A DNA stretch of 52,825 bases from Indiicoccus explosivorum (GCF_002167005.1 NZ_NHTN01000035.1:1-52825); one strand, 5' to 3'; shown: positions 23,298 to 33,288, numbered from the stretch's first letter. The notes: generated by a model from the sequence alone, not told the origin. Numbers and translations: made by a program.

Positions 23298-24506
23298 ATG
23301 CGCCCATTGCGGTTCATCCATGCGGCAGACCTGCACCTCGACAGTCCGTTCACCGGCATGAAAGGACTGCCGGAAGACAGGCGGGATCTGCTGCGCAACA
23401 GCACATTCGAAGCATTCGACCGTCTGGTCAGCTATGCGGCGGAATCAAAACCGGATTTTCTTTTGATTGCAGGAGACCTCTATGACGGGGAAGACCGCAG
23501 CATCCGGGCCCAGCACCGGTTCCGGACCGGTATGCAGAAACTGTCGGATGCCGGCATTCCCGTTTTCATTTCCCATGGAAACCATGATCATCTGAGCGGC
23601 AGCTGGACCCGCTTCGGCCTGCCTGGCAATGTTCGCGTTTTCGATGAAGAAGTGGAACAGTTCACGCTGGAGGCGGCAGGCCATCAAGTGAGGATAACAG
23701 GATTCAGTTACCCGAAACGCCATGTCGCGGAACGGATGATCGAACGGTATCCGAAAGCGGCTGGCGATTCCATCATACATATCGGCATGCTCCATGGCAG
23801 CCTTGAGGGAGATACGGCACACGCCGTCTACGCCCCGTTCAGAAAAGATGAACTCCTCGCTAAAGGTTACGACTACTGGGCGCTCGGCCATATCCATCAC
23901 CGGCAGGTCCTTCACCGGAACCCTCATATCGTCTATCCGGGCAACCTCCAGGGCCGTCACCGGAACGAAAGCGGACCAAAAGGGTTCTATGACGTGACAC
24001 TGGATGGCCCCGAAACAGTGCTGCGCTTCATCCCGGCGGGACCGGTCGTGTTTGATTCCGTGCAGGTCGACGGAAGGGAAGCCCGCGATCTGGGAGACGT
24101 GCTGGCGTTATGTGCAGCCGCTGCGGACCGGCACGGCGAGCAGTCGGGAGCGGGTGTGCTCGATTTCACGCTGATCAATGCGCCGGAATTCGTCCGGAGC
24201 GATATGGCGGAAGAAATAGCGGAAGCGCTCCGGGCCGAAATCCCTGCGGACCGGGATCCGTTTTTGTGGGTCAGCAAGTTCCGGATTGAACGCCCGGCAG
24301 GGGCGGCCGAGCTTTCGGGCCTCGGGGCGAAGGTATCAGAGATGCTGGAAAGCTGGGATGAAGCCAGCTGGCAGGAAGCCCTTGGCGAGGTTTACCGCCA
24401 TATCCGGGGCGGCCGCTATCTTGGAATGCTGAGCCCTTCCCTGATTGAAGAAATAAAGGACGAAGCGCAGAAGAAATTGAAAGATGAACTCGGAGCGGGG
24501 GGATGA
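23298..24506 (+). CDS. yhaO: Mre11/SbcD-like metallophosphoesterase YhaO
   Basis: A 402-residue nuclease-type phosphoesterase. All metal-site motifs are in order: ADLHLDSP (residues 10-17), AGDLYDGED, SHGNHDHL, HIGMLHGS and ALGHIHHRQ. The C-terminal ~110 residues are the family-specific cap. With YhaN it should form an SbcCD/Mre11-Rad50-like DNA end-processing pair. ATG 23298 follows GGGAGGGAAGAAA; the upstream in-frame extension overlaps the terminator. The stop is 4 bases before yhaN. Confidence 0.9.
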   Translation: MRPLRFIHAADLHLDSPFTGMKGLPEDRRDLLRNSTFEAFDRLVSYAAESKPDFLLIAGDLYDGEDRSIRAQHRFRTGMQKLSDAGIPVFISHGNHDHLSGSWTRFGLPGNVRVFDEEVEQFTLEAAGHQVRITGFSYPKRHVAERMIERYPKAAGDSIIHIGMLHGSLEGDTAHAVYAPFRKDELLAKGYDYWALGHIHHRQVLHRNPHIVYPGNLQGRHRNESGPKGFYDVTLDGPETVLRFIPAGPVVFDSVQVDGREARDLGDVLALCAAAADRHGEQSGAGVLDFTLINAPEFVRSDMAEEIAEALRAEIPADRDPFLWVSKFRIERPAGAAELSGLGAKVSEMLESWDEASWQEALGEVYRHIRGGRYLGMLSPSLIEEIKDEAQKKLKDELGAGG

Positions 24507-24510
24507 GCGG

Positions 24511-27339
24511 ATGCGTATAACGAAGCTGGAGATATTCGGTTTCGGCCGCCACAGTGACCGGACGATCGAACTCAGCAGCGGGCTGTCCGTCTTCTGCGGA
24601 CCGAATGAAGCGGGGAAGACAACGATCCAGCAGTTTATCCTGCAGACGCTTTTCGGGTATCCGGTCCGCGGGGGCTCTTCCAGAAGATATGAACCGAAAA
24701 CCGGCGGCCGTTTCGGCGGCCGGATACATATGACGGATTCCCGGTATGGCAGCGTCATCATTGAACGGACCGGCGGAAAGTCGGCAGGGGAAGTGACGGT
24801 CTATTTCGAGGACGGCACGTCCGGCGGGGAAGATGAACTGAAAGAAATTTTGCGGAATACGGACAGAGCGTCTTTCGAGGCGGTGTTCTCTTTTTCCGTC
24901 CACGAACTCCAGGGACTTGACCGGCTGACCGAAGAGGAATTGAGCCGGGTCCTTGTCGCTTCCGGTACTGCCGGAATGGATTCGGCGCTTGGTCTGGCGG
25001 ATCGGCTGGAAAAAGAACAGGCGCTCCTGTTCAAGCCGAACGGCCGGAATCCGGAGATGAACCGGCTGATCAGTGAACTCCGGAAAACCGAAAGCGAATT
25101 GAATCGGCTGAAAAAAGAGGCGGATGCTTTCGGACCGGCCGCAGACCGCCTGACGGCAATCGAGGGGCGGTTGCGGGAAATCGCCGGGGAAACCCGCGGC
25201 CACAGAGAGAAGGCCAAGGGGCTGCAGCGCTGGCTCCAGGCTCTCCCGCTCCTCAAGAGGAAAAAGCGCATTGAAGAAAGCCTGGCGGCACTTCCGGGGA
25301 GTCCTTTTCCGGCTGAAGGAAAAAACCGGATGGAACGTTTGAATGAACGTCTCGGTGAATCGTCGGCCGCAATCCGCAGTATCGGCGAAGAATTGGAACA
25401 GCTGGAGGCGCGGAATGCGCCGCTCCCGGATCCGGAGCCGCTCGACCGCCTTCTTGGCAAGGAAGCCGACTGGCACCGGATGCGTGCGGATTTGAACCAA
25501 AAGCTGGAGATGCTGGACACACTGGCTGACGACAGGGAACGGCTTGCCGGTCTCATCGGCATGCCGGAATCGGACGCGCTGGCCGCGGATGTGTCGATCG
25601 TGCAGGAAGAGAAACTTGCCCAGCTCGTTTCCCATACAGAGGCTGAAGAAGAAGGGCACCGCTTCCACGCCCGGGAACTGGAAAAAAAGAAAATGGAGCT
25701 TGCCGGGAAAGAAGTGGAACTCGGCCAGCTGCTCGCCGGCGGAATGAGTGACAGCGAAATCGAACAGGCACAGGCGTGGCGGAAAATTTCACCGGAAATA
25801 TCGCAGGCAAAAGCCGCCGGCAGTTTCAGCCATCGGCCGCTTCCGCCGGCCGTGCTGTTTTTGAGCATGCTCGGTGTACTGCTGGCGGCTGCAGCGATCG
25901 TCACAGGAGAAGGGGTGTGGCTGGCCGCTGCTGCGGCTGCCTGCGGATTTGCCGGATTTTATTTCTGGAAAAACAGCAAAAATGAAAGACCGGAGCAGTA
26001 TCAGGAAATGCTCGAGCCATATAGAGGGCGGGAAACAGAACTGGACGCCCTCGCGAATCGGTGGGAAATGGAACAGGCGGAACGGGAGCGGCTGGAGAGG
26101 GATTGCGGACAGCTTGCCGGGCAAGTCGAGGAACTCATCCGGCACCGTCCCGGCACTGAGGCGGCCGGTCGCTACAGCGACTTTCTGAAGGAATCCGGAC
26201 TTCCGGTGCAAATCAGCGGAAAAACAGCGCTCGCGCTCGTCGGGAAGCTTCGTGAATTCCAGGCGACGATGCAAAAGATGGTCAGGGCAGAAGCGGAAGC
26301 GGCGTCCCTTCAGGAAAGCATCGCCGATATTCAGGCGGAAGCGGAACGGGCGGCCGGCATATCGGCCCCGCAGGAAGAACTGTTCGCGCGCCTGCGGGCG
26401 GAACGGCAGCGGGTGGCCGGGCTGTATGCGGAGGCAGAGAAACACCGGGACAGGCAGGAACAGCTCCTCCGAGAGCGGACGGCACAAGAAATGCTGGCTG
26501 AGCAAATCCGGGAAGAACGGGAACTGCTTCTGAAAGAAGCTGGAGCCGAAACGGAATCCGCATATTATCAACTCCACACGCAGTCAGAGGAGCGGGAGCG
26601 GCTGCTGAGAGAGCTCGAGCCGGTTGAGGATCAGCTGGAAGCGATCGGTGAATTCAGCCTGCATGAACTGAACGAAGAACAGGCGGAAGCCCGGCTGGAG
26701 GAGCTGGAAGTCCGGCTGGCGGATTTGGAAGAAGAACGGAATGATCTTCTGTCGGAACGGGCTGAAAAGCGGCAGCTGACTGAAAAATTGCTGACCGACA
26801 GACAGTATGCGGAACTGCAGCAGAGTTTTGAGGAACGGAAGGCCGTTTTCAGTGCCCTTGCTCAAAAATGGGCAGTCGGCCGTGCATTGACAGAAGCCAT
26901 AAAGCAGACGATGGATGAACTGAGGGAGAAACGGCTTCCCGCCGTGCTGGAACTTGCACAGAAGCTGTTCCGCCGGCTGACCGAGGGAGAATACAGCGGT
27001 CTCGTTTTCGTGCAGGGGAGCCATTTCGAAGCGATCCGGAAAGACGGCGTCTGTTTCCATATCGCGGAATTGAGCCAGGCGACGAAAGAACAGGCTTACC
27101 TCGCACTCCGCCTTGCGCTCGCTTCTTTCCTGAAAGAGGAGCAGCCTTTTCCGCTCATCATGGATGATCCGTTTGTACATTTTGATCGCCGGCGGCTGTC
27201 TCAAATGGTAAACTTAATGCGTGAAATGAAGCTGGACCATCAATTTATTTTTTTCACTTGTCATGAAGAGCTTCCGGCTATGCTGCCGGAAGCGAAGCTG
27301 ATTGACGTGATGCCGGGCGAAGGGAGCATTTTTGCATGA
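24511..27339 (+). CDS. yhaN: Rad50/SbcC-like ATPase YhaN with membrane hairpin
   Basis: A 942-residue SMC-like ATPase. The N-terminal Walker A is [11 protein letters not shown] (about residue 30) and the C-terminal half-site has [17 protein letters not shown] (signature-like) and [15 protein letters not shown] (Walker B). Between them are long Glu/Arg/Leu-rich coiled coils. In the middle (about residues 448-490) two hydrophobic stretches, [17 protein letters not shown] and [17 protein letters not shown], replace a zinc hook; they predict a membrane hairpin. B. subtilis YhaN (963) is the same type. It acts with YhaO; overlap of ATGA couples it to yhaM. I chose ATG 24511 after a run of Gs over the 24484 alternative. 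Confidence 0.9.
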   Translation: MRITKLEIFGFGRHSDRTIELSSGLSVFCGPNEAGKTTIQQFILQTLFGYPVRGGSSRRYEPKTGGRFGGRIHMTDSRYGSVIIERTGGKSAGEVTVYFEDGTSGGEDELKEILRNTDRASFEAVFSFSVHELQGLDRLTEEELSRVLVASGTAGMDSALGLADRLEKEQALLFKPNGRNPEMNRLISELRKTESELNRLKKEADAFGPAADRLTAIEGRLREIAGETRGHREKAKGLQRWLQALPLLKRKKRIEESLAALPGSPFPAEGKNRMERLNERLGESSAAIRSIGEELEQLEARNAPLPDPEPLDRLLGKEADWHRMRADLNQKLEMLDTLADDRERLAGLIGMPESDALAADVSIVQEEKLAQLVSHTEAEEEGHRFHARELEKKKMELAGKEVELGQLLAGGMSDSEIEQAQAWRKISPEISQAKAAGSFSHRPLPPAVLFLSMLGVLLAAAAIVTGEGVWLAAAAAACGFAGFYFWKNSKNERPEQYQEMLEPYRGRETELDALANRWEMEQAERERLERDCGQLAGQVEELIRHRPGTEAAGRYSDFLKESGLPVQISGKTALALVGKLREFQATMQKMVRAEAEAASLQESIADIQAEAERAAGISAPQEELFARLRAERQRVAGLYAEAEKHRDRQEQLLRERTAQEMLAEQIREERELLLKEAGAETESAYYQLHTQSEERERLLRELEPVEDQLEAIGEFSLHELNEEQAEARLEELEVRLADLEEERNDLLSERAEKRQLTEKLLTDRQYAELQQSFEERKAVFSALAQKWAVGRALTEAIKQTMDELREKRLPAVLELAQKLFRRLTEGEYSGLVFVQGSHFEAIRKDGVCFHIAELSQATKEQAYLALRLALASFLKEEQPFPLIMDDPFVHFDRRRLSQMVNLMREMKLDHQFIFFTCHEELPAMLPEAKLIDVMPGEGSIFA

Positions 27340-28280
27340 AAAAAGGGATTACACAATATGGAGTCGGAGAACAAGTGGATACCTTCCTGCTCATCAAGCA
27401 GTCGAATAAAGGAGTGACGACGACGGGCAATCCGTTCATGTCGCTCGTCCTGCAGGACAAGAGCGGAGATATTGAAGCGAAACTCTGGGATACGAAAGAA
27501 GAACACGAGAAGATGTATGCGGCCGAAACGATCGTCAAAGTCGGCGGTGAAATCCACAACTACCGAGGCAAGAACCAGCTGCGCATCAAGAGCATCCGGC
27601 CGGCGCGGCCGGAGGAGAATCAGACGATTTCCGAATTGGTGCCATCGGCGGAACGCAGTAAAGAAGAACTCCATGAGGAGCTTATCCAATTTTTCTTCGA
27701 GATGAAGAATCCGAATATCCAGCGGATCACCCGCCATATTCTGAAGCGCTACCAGCAGGAGATCCTGACTTTCCCGGCAGCGACCAAAAACCATCATGAC
27801 TATGTTTCCGGTCTTGTGGACCATACTGTGTCGATGCTGCGGCTCGGCAAAAGCCTTTGTGATCTCTACCCGTCGCTGAATAAAGATCTCCTTTATTCCG
27901 GAATCATTCTGCATGATATCGGAAAGGTGTTTGAGTTGTCAGGACCGGTGGCGACTTCCTATACGATTGAAGGCAATCTCCTTGGCCACATCTCCATCAT
28001 GGTGACGGAAATCGCAAAAACTGCACAAGAACTGGAAATTGAAGGAGAGGAAGTGCTGCTCCTTCAGCACATGGTGCTGTCCCATCACGGCAAAGAGGAG
28101 TGGGGAAGCCCGAAGAAACCGATGATCAAAGAAGCGGAGATTCTTCACTATATCGATAACATCGATGCGAAGATGATGATGCTTGACCGGGCGCTCGAAA
28201 AGACGAAGCCGGGCGAGTATACCGAGCGGCTGTTTCCGCTTGATAACCGGTCGTTTTATAAGCCCGTTTTTGGATCATGA
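27336..28280 (+). CDS. yhaM: 3'-5' exoribonuclease YhaM
   Basis: A 314-residue enzyme with an N-terminal OB fold ([20 protein letters not shown]) and an HD hydrolase domain: [24 protein letters not shown], then [13 protein letters not shown] and IDNIDAKM. Length is as in B. subtilis YhaM (314). It trims RNA (and DNA) from the 3' end and works alongside the YhaON pair. The start overlaps the yhaN stop by 4 bases; a 16-base-pair terminator follows directly. Confidence 0.95.
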   Translation: MKKGITQYGVGEQVDTFLLIKQSNKGVTTTGNPFMSLVLQDKSGDIEAKLWDTKEEHEKMYAAETIVKVGGEIHNYRGKNQLRIKSIRPARPEENQTISELVPSAERSKEELHEELIQFFFEMKNPNIQRITRHILKRYQQEILTFPAATKNHHDYVSGLVDHTVSMLRLGKSLCDLYPSLNKDLLYSGIILHDIGKVFELSGPVATSYTIEGNLLGHISIMVTEIAKTAQELEIEGEEVLLLQHMVLSHHGKEEWGSPKKPMIKEAEILHYIDNIDAKMMMLDRALEKTKPGEYTERLFPLDNRSFYKPVFGS

Positions 28281-28283
28281 TGA

Positions 28284-28325
28284 AAACAGCCCGCCGGCAG
28301 AAGTGCCGGCGGGCTGTTTCTTTAG
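28284..28325 (+). terminator. Intrinsic terminator of yhaO-yhaN-yhaM
   Basis: Perfect 16-base stem AAACAGCCCGCCGGCA / TGCCGGCGGGCTGTTT with a GAAG loop. Confidence 0.88.
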
Positions 28326-28339
28326 ATTCTTGTATAATC

Positions 28340-28590
28340 CTGCTGATGAAATCACTCCCAGGCGGACGCTTTCAGGTCCACAGGAAGTGGGTCATGCAGC
28401 TGGCGCGACAGGACGTTGCGCTGCCAGGGCGATCTGCAAGCCTCCTCGGCTTCGCCGGTGAGGTCTCACTTGGCCCGCTACCCCCGCAGGAAAGGTTGGG
28501 CGAAATGATTGAGTCCCGACCTTTGAGACGAAGAGCGCAGCGATGCAGGAGCACACGGTTTTTCGCCGCCTGTCGCTCTTTCATCTAGAG
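28340..28590. repeat. Non-coding repeat-like block between convergent genes
   Basis: The 420 bases between yhaM and the next gene contain no credible ORF. The middle has the pieces GGTCCACAGGAAGTGGGTCA, CAAGCCTCCTCGGCTTCGCC, GGCCCGCTACCCCCGCAGG and two self-complementary segments (for example TGGCGCG...CGCTGCCA). I recall near-identical blocks in intergenic regions of related genomes, and it shares the CCTCCTCG-GGTCTCNC-CGCAGGA order with the blocks at 1-150. Assignment as a dispersed repeat is from memory. Confidence 0.45.
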
Positions 28591-28701
28591 TTCATACAAA
28601 TACCTATAAAAACATCTTCGTTATCTAAGCGCCCAGCCCATTTCCGTGTACCAAAATAATCTTTATTTAGGGATACTTTTCCAAGCGCAAGTTGCAGGTT
28701 T

Positions 28702-29250
28702 TCACCGCTCCGCTTCATGCTCTTCTTTCAGTTTGCTGTAGATGAAATGATCGACGAACCGGTCGTGGATCCATTCCGCCTGCCGGAGCCTTCCTTCGTT
28801 GGTGAACCCCAGCCGTTCTGGAATCGCTTGGCTCTTCACGTTTCCAGTGGCGGCGCGAATTTCAATCCGGTTCAGACCAAGTTCATCGAAACAATAAGCC
28901 ATTGCAGCACGGCAGGCGGCTGTCATCAGCCCCTTGCCCTGATGATGTTCACCGAGCCAGTAGCCGAAAGTCGTGGATTTATTCGTCCAGTTGATGCCGT
29001 GAAGGCCGATGATCCCCGCGAGTTCGCCATTAAACCAAATGCCGGCCTGAAAGCCACTATTGCTTCTGAACTGTTCTAGCGTACTGTCGATAAATTTTTT
29101 TGAATCGGCTGGAGAGAGCCTGTAATCCGCCCAAGGCAGCCATTCCCGGATGTGTTGACGTGACTCGTCGGTGAGGCGGTAAAGTGCCTCTGCGTGGCGG
29201 ACTTCCAATAGCCGGAGTTCCGCTTGATCAGATATTGGAAATGAGAACAT
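28702..29250 (-). CDS. GNAT acetyltransferase, RimL/YdaF type
   Basis: A 182-residue acetyltransferase of the ribosomal-protein-serine acetyltransferase group. Key features are RQHIREWLPWADY near the N-terminus, IIGLHGINWTNKSTTFGYWLG, and the acetyl-CoA loop EHHQGKGLMTAACRAAMAYCF, then RIEIRAATGNVKSQAIPERLGF. It closely resembles B. subtilis YdaF (183). ATG 29250 follows AAAGGATG; the frame continues upstream through a region with inverted repeats and no signals. Target protein unknown. Confidence 0.88.
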   Translation of the reverse strand: MFSFPISDQAELRLLEVRHAEALYRLTDESRQHIREWLPWADYRLSPADSKKFIDSTLEQFRSNSGFQAGIWFNGELAGIIGLHGINWTNKSTTFGYWLGEHHQGKGLMTAACRAAMAYCFDELGLNRIEIRAATGNVKSQAIPERLGFTNEGRLRQAEWIHDRFVDHFIYSKLKEEHEAER

Positions 29251-29318
29251 AAAAACATCCTTTCTTGGTTGGCTGGTTGAATAATGATTGCGAGCCGGCT
29301 GGCCGGTTCCCGACGAAC

Positions 29319-29361
29319 ACGCACAAATCTTGCTGAATGTGCATAGATTCGGCTGTGCGTG
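29319..29361. repeat. Inverted repeat with a GCACAAATC element
   Basis: ACGCACA / TGTGCGT arms (29319-29325, 29355-29361) enclose AATCTTGCTGAATGTGCA. The left part matches a second place in the window, 45683-45709, at most positions. Confidence 0.4.
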
Positions 29362-29394
29362 CATTGGACCGTCTGAGTTCGCTTTCTATGTAAC

Positions 29395-29423
29395 AAAAAC
29401 TCCCCCTTCGCTAAAAGGGGGGA
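29395..29423 (-). terminator. Terminator of prsA
   Basis: On the minus strand CTCCCCCCTTTT / AAGGGGGAG with a short loop, then TTTTTG. Confidence 0.75.
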
Positions 29424-29434
29424 GGAGAGGTTGG

Positions 29435-30388
29435 TTATTCAGCTGCTTCTTCTTCCGCAGGAGCTTCTTCTTCCGCAGGAGCTTCTTCTTCCGCAGGAGC
29501 TTCAGTCGCCGGCGGTGCGTTCAGGAACTGATCGAGTGCGCCTTCCAGGTCTTCATCCTGGATTTCGACGTTCGCTTCCTGAAGCATTTCAGACACTTTT
29601 GTCAGAAGAGCCGACTGGTCCGCCTGCTCGAGTGCAAGCTGGGTCCGGATTTCTTCTGCCATTTCCTCCAATGGTTCAGCGTCTTCGACTTGGCGTCTAT
29701 CCGTCACTTCGATGATGTGGTAGCCATATTGGGACTGGACCGGCTCACTGATTTCTCCGACTTCAAGTGCATAAGCCGCATCTTCGAATTCAGGAACCAT
29801 CGTACCGGCTGTGAACCAGCCGAGCTCGCCGCCGTTCACAGCAGAACCCGGATCAGTGGAATATTCTTCAGCGAGCGCTGCGAAATCTTCGCCAGCTTCC
29901 AATTGCTCGATGACTTCGTTCGCCGTTTCTTCATCTTCGACGAGGATATGACGGGCGTTGAGTTCAGTCGTCATTTCCTCGTACTGCTGAGCGACTTCTT
30001 CATCTGAAATTTCTACGCCGTCCGTCAGTGCCGCTTCCTGGAGCAGGTTCAGCCGGAGGTAATCTTTATAGGTCTCTTCAGTATACCCTTGTGAAGTAAT
30101 GTACTGAAGGAACGCATCTTCGCCGCCAGCCTGCTCCATTTCCGCGTTGTAACGGGCTTCGACATCTTCCTCAGTCACTTCATATGCTTCACTCAGCACA
30201 TTTTCAATCATCATCACCTGAAGTGCCTGCGCACCGATGGATGATTTCATTTCTTCATATAGTTCTTCTTTTGTAATGTCCCCCACGTCAGAAGTGACGA
30301 TTACTTCTGAATCAGCTGCTTCTTCGCTGCACGCGCCCAGCGTAAGAGCAGAGAATGCGAGAGAAAATGTTAAAACCGTTTTTTTCAT
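29435..30388 (-). CDS. prsA: PrsA foldase lipoprotein (parvulin-type PPIase)
   Basis: A 317-residue lipoprotein: signal peptide with lipobox LGAC (Cys about 20), an N-terminal helical chaperone domain, and a parvulin domain (about 165-255) with [30 protein letters not shown] and [12 protein letters not shown]. It folds exported proteins on the outer face of the membrane. The C-terminus is a low-complexity tail of APAEEE repeats encoded by three identical 18-base units. Start at 30388 after AGTAGGA; the upstream extension lacks signals. Position next to the hpr region matches B. subtilis. Confidence 0.95.
   Translation of the reverse strand: MKKTVLTFSLAFSALTLGACSEEAADSEVIVTSDVGDITKEELYEEMKSSIGAQALQVMMIENVLSEAYEVTEEDVEARYNAEMEQAGGEDAFLQYITSQGYTEETYKDYLRLNLLQEAALTDGVEISDEEVAQQYEEMTTELNARHILVEDEETANEVIEQLEAGEDFAALAEEYSTDPGSAVNGGELGWFTAGTMVPEFEDAAYALEVGEISEPVQSQYGYHIIEVTDRRQVEDAEPLEEMAEEIRTQLALEQADQSALLTKVSEMLQEANVEIQDEDLEGALDQFLNAPPATEAPAEEEAPAEEEAPAEEEAAE
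29445..29498. repeat. Three perfect 18-base tandem repeats in the prsA 3' end
   Basis: Unit GCTTCTTCTTCCGCAGGA at 29445, 29463 and 29481, encoding APAEEE on the minus strand. Such identical coding repeats change copy number easily. Confidence 0.9.
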
Positions 30389-30533
30389 GATGCATTTCCT
30401 ACTTTCTGTAATAGATTGAAGCATACCGCAAACACAGGATTTACTATAACACAAGACTTCTAAAAATAACAAAAGTTTCAATGTATCAGGCGATGCGGTG
30501 TTTCATCGGCAGATGGGGAAATTCTTGGGAATA

Positions 30534-30559
30534 ATAAAACCGGCTGGTCGACAGCCGGT
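30534..30559 (-). terminator. Terminator of the small membrane protein gene
   Basis: ACCGGCTG / CAGCCGGT around GTCGA, then TTTTATT on the minus strand. Confidence 0.7.
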
Positions 30560-30560
30560 C

Positions 30561-30746
30561 TCAGGCGCTGAACTCAACGCCGACATATAAGGATACAAGC
30601 AGGATCGTAATCAAGACATTGATCCAGCGAAAGATTTTATCGTGGTTTTCCTCCGGGATTTCTCGTGAAGTGACCAGCGCGTACGTCATTCGGTTGATCT
30701 GGAACAGATAAAGAATGGCGAACACGATAATAGTACCGATTATCAT
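30561..30746 (-). CDS. Small two-helix membrane protein, unknown function
   Basis: A 61-residue protein with two predicted membrane helices (IIGTIIVFAILYLF and INVLITILLVSLYVGVEF) joined by a charged loop TSREIPEENHDKIFRW. ATG 30746 follows AGGGAGGAATTCC. It sits where B. subtilis has yhaL and yhaJ, but I do not see YhaL similarity. It has its own terminator and a plausible TATACT -10 box about 60 bases upstream. No function assigned. Confidence 0.7.
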   Translation of the reverse strand: MIIGTIIVFAILYLFQINRMTYALVTSREIPEENHDKIFRWINVLITILLVSLYVGVEFSA

Positions 30747-30828
30747 GGAATTCCTCCCTCTCTGGCATAAATTCCCGTCCTCGGGCATTGACTCTCAGTA
30801 TAGCAGAGAGAAGGCGGAAAAAACAGTT

Positions 30829-31374
30829 CTATAGTGTGACGGGAGGTATCAGGATTTCATACCCGGTCTCTGTTTCTTCAATAAGAGCCCCTTTCGGCGA
30901 ACGGAGTGCGTACCGGAAATAAATCAAATCGACCAGACACAATGCACTATGGAAAGCGAGCATAAGCGCCCAATAATGGCCGAATTCCGGCAGCTGGATG
31001 CTGAGCGCCAGCAGCGCGGTATTGATCAGCACGAAAGGGGCCAGCAGCGCGGCGAGGAACCAGGCTTTATTCACTGGATCCTGCACACGGAATTTCACTT
31101 CCGGCAGAAAGCCGTAATGGCGGGTCACCTTCAGCTGGACGCAGTTCCGGCAGCGGAGAAGCGGCAGGAAATGGACCAGCTTATGCAGCGGATATAAGGC
31201 CACCAGCGCGGTCAGGAACGTGAAGAAGTGGCTGTCGGACAGGGGCACCGGCGACAGTACCGCCATCGGAATGTAAATCATGACGAACACACCGAATCCG
31301 ACCAGTACGGACAGCAGGAAAATCCGGTCTCTGCCATATTGTTTTTTCATGTTAATGGACTTCCAGCAGTGCAT
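30829..31374 (-). CDS. DUF3267-like membrane protein
   Basis: A 181-residue protein with four hydrophobic segments (about 18-36, 45-62, 105-125, 135-155). The segment YPLHKLVHFLPLL is reminiscent of the HExxH-like motif of DUF3267 membrane proteins, but the glutamate is Lys here, so protease activity is doubtful. B. subtilis YhaJ at this place may be the same family; I am not certain. AGGAG lies 9 bases before the ATG. A hydrophilic C-terminal tail is predicted in the cytoplasm. Confidence 0.6.
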   Translation of the reverse strand: MHCWKSINMKKQYGRDRIFLLSVLVGFGVFVMIYIPMAVLSPVPLSDSHFFTFLTALVALYPLHKLVHFLPLLRCRNCVQLKVTRHYGFLPEVKFRVQDPVNKAWFLAALLAPFVLINTALLALSIQLPEFGHYWALMLAFHSALCLVDLIYFRYALRSPKGALIEETETGYEILIPPVTL

Positions 31375-31484
31375 ACATCGACACTCCTAAAATGGGTCAT
31401 ATATTCGTAACGATTCATAGAATACGCCCATTCGCGTCAGATTGCAACCATAAAATTCAATGAAAAAAATGCCGGCACCGCGTG

Positions 31485-32039
31485 TTATTCTGACGCGTCT
31501 TTCAGCGCTACGCTGTCGTCGAAATGCTCGTCGATATTATGGAAAGAAGTCTCGAAAATCTTGATGAAATCTTCACCGTAAATATTGCGCAGAACGGCCA
31601 TCACTTCCATGAAATCAGGGAACCGGCCGTAAAGTTCTTTTAACGGGAGCGCCCCCTCAATGATACTGTGCGGCGTTTTGTGGTAATTGGCCATCATTTC
31701 GACCAGCAGTTCTTTTCCTGCATCGGTAAGTTCGATATATGTATTCCGCTTATCATGATCCCGCTTCGAAAAAGTCAGCAGCCCCCGTTCTTCCAATTTC
31801 TTCGAGAAATTAAAAGCTGTGGATACATGCATCACGCCGAATTTTGCGACATCAGAGATGGAAGCGCCTTTCAGATGGTAGGAGATCCAGAGGATATGGT
31901 GCTCATTAATATTCAAGTCATAAGGTTTTATCCACTGCTGCCAATCTTTCTCGATGGCCTTCCAAAGCGCTTTGGAAAGCTGAGCAACGCGTTGGCTAAA
32001 GATCATTGCTTCTTTCAGCGTGTAAAGCTGGTCATTCAT
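31485..32039 (-). CDS. hpr: MarR-family regulator Hpr (ScoC)
   Basis: A 184-residue winged-helix repressor. The start [20 protein letters not shown] and the helix-turn-helix region [28 protein letters not shown] are very close to B. subtilis ScoC/Hpr (203), a transition-state regulator that represses protease, peptide-transport and sporulation genes. The C-terminal tail is about 20 residues shorter. It lies between prsA and yhaH as in B. subtilis. RBS AGCGGGTG upstream. Confidence 0.93.
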   Translation of the reverse strand: MNDQLYTLKEAMIFSQRVAQLSKALWKAIEKDWQQWIKPYDLNINEHHILWISYHLKGASISDVAKFGVMHVSTAFNFSKKLEERGLLTFSKRDHDKRNTYIELTDAGKELLVEMMANYHKTPHSIIEGALPLKELYGRFPDFMEVMAVLRNIYGEDFIKIFETSFHNIDEHFDDSVALKDASE

Positions 32040-32188
32040 TAAAACACCCGCTTTCGTAAATATTATTTTCTATAATTATAGCAATAAAACAACAAGGAAA
32101 AAAGAGCGAATTGTGTAACAATTGAAAGTGGCTGCGTAAGCCGGACAGATGCGTCTATCTGTTACGGCAGTGTATGACTGATCCGACG

Positions 32189-32217
32189 AAAAAAAACTGC
32201 CGGCTGAGGGCAGTTTT
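32189..32217 (-). terminator. Terminator of yhaH
   Basis: AAAACTGCC / GGCAGTTTT on the minus strand, followed by a further run of Ts; the left arm overlaps the yhaH stop. Confidence 0.8.
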
Positions 32218-32645
32218 CATTCTCCTTGCTTCCGTTCGCTGACGTCCGGATTGTATTCGCCTTTTTTCTCTTTCTTTTTTTCGTTTTTCTTATGTTTTTT
32301 GAGTTCAGCTTCGATCTCTTTGATGGAGTTCTGGATGGCTTTGATTTCAAGCTGCATATGTTCCTTAGCGGGTGCTGTTTCTTCCTGGTACTGCTTGAAC
32401 GATTCCTTCAGGTCATCCAGCACCGGTTTCAGTGTTTCTTTTGATTCTTCGGATAAATGCTTGATCGATTCTTTAATGCCGTTCACTTTTTCTTTCAATT
32501 CATCGAAACGCTCTTTCCAGTCACCTGAAGAGGATTTAACAGAAGAGCGGAATTCCGGTCCGGACTGCGGTGCAGAAAACAGAATGATTGCAGCGCCAGC
32601 GGCAAGGCCGGCTCCGAAACCGATTAAGAAATTTGATGCTTTCAT
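32217..32645 (-). CDS. yhaH: YtxH-domain protein YhaH
   Basis: A 142-residue protein with the N-terminal glycine-rich membrane segment FLIGFGAGLAAGAAIILFSAPQSGPEFR, typical of the YtxH family. A long charged coiled coil (about 35-125) and a lysine-rich tail follow. B. subtilis YhaH (118) is at the same place. AAAGGGGCG precedes the ATG. On the minus strand GTTTTA, 15 bases, GGAAAA lies about 40 bases upstream and could be a weak sigma-B promoter, which would fit other YtxH proteins. Function unknown. Confidence 0.85.
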   Translation of the reverse strand: MKASNFLIGFGAGLAAGAAIILFSAPQSGPEFRSSVKSSSGDWKERFDELKEKVNGIKESIKHLSEESKETLKPVLDDLKESFKQYQEETAPAKEHMQLEIKAIQNSIKEIEAELKKHKKNEKKKEKKGEYNPDVSERKQGE

Positions 32646-32760
32646 AAGCCAAACGCCCCTTTCATACTCTATGGTTCCTTTTCCTCTATTATGTCAGATT
32701 AAAACCTAAAGGGGAATGGGCGTAAACGAAAAAACTCCCCGCTGGGAGCGGGGAGCTGGA

Positions 32761-33288
32761 TCAGGCTGCCGAGACTGCCGTTTCGAATTTCGAACGTTTC
32801 ACCAAAGTCATGATGATCGGATAGATGAAGCCGATCGCGATGGCGTTCAGCACCATGGCTGGCAGGACGACCGTCAGCACGAGCGGCAGGAAAGGGATTT
32901 CTGCGCCGATCAGAAGAATTGCAGCTGACAGGAAAATCGTGCCGGACAGCAGAGTGCCGGCAGCTGTAAGCGAAATGACAGCCGGCAGACGGCTTGCATA
33001 TTTTTTTAGCAGCTGCACAGCGAGCAGGAAAATGAACGCTGTGATCAGTTTATCTACAATATTCGGAAGAAATCCGCCCGGGAACGTCGAAAATAGGCCG
33101 GACAGGATGCCGGTCGTCGCCGCCAGCAGGAAAACATGTTTTGCATAAGGGAACAGCAGGATGCCGACGAACATCATTGTCAGCATGAAATCGGGCTTCA
33201 TGCCGCCATTGAATCCCGGAATCACCACATACAGCGCAGCTCCGGTACTCACCAGCAGCGCCATCAGTACTAAACTCTTCGTACTCAT
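32761..33288 (-). CDS. trpP: Tryptophan transporter TrpP
   Basis: A 175-residue integral membrane protein with five or six helices; PGFNGGMKPDFMLTMMFVGI and STFPGGFLPNIVDK are hallmarks of the TrpP family (B. subtilis YhaG/TrpP, 172). It imports tryptophan. Its start region is covered by GAG/UAG triplets at close spacing, suggesting translational repression by TRAP as in B. subtilis. The ribosome-binding site GAGGAGAG is itself part of that run. Confidence 0.93.
   Translation of the reverse strand: MSTKSLVLMALLVSTGAALYVVIPGFNGGMKPDFMLTMMFVGILLFPYAKHVFLLAATTGILSGLFSTFPGGFLPNIVDKLITAFIFLLAVQLLKKYASRLPAVISLTAAGTLLSGTIFLSAAILLIGAEIPFLPLVLTVVLPAMVLNAIAIGFIYPIIMTLVKRSKFETAVSAA

Noticed and set aside
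24271-25904. Long antisense frames (465 and 367 codons) opposite yhaN
   Set aside because: Low-complexity Ser/Arg or Phe/Arg content typical of the reverse of coiled-coil genes; no start signals.
29442-29502. Tandem repeats as a CRISPR array
   Set aside because: The 18-base units are contiguous, in frame and encode the PrsA tail; there are no spacers.
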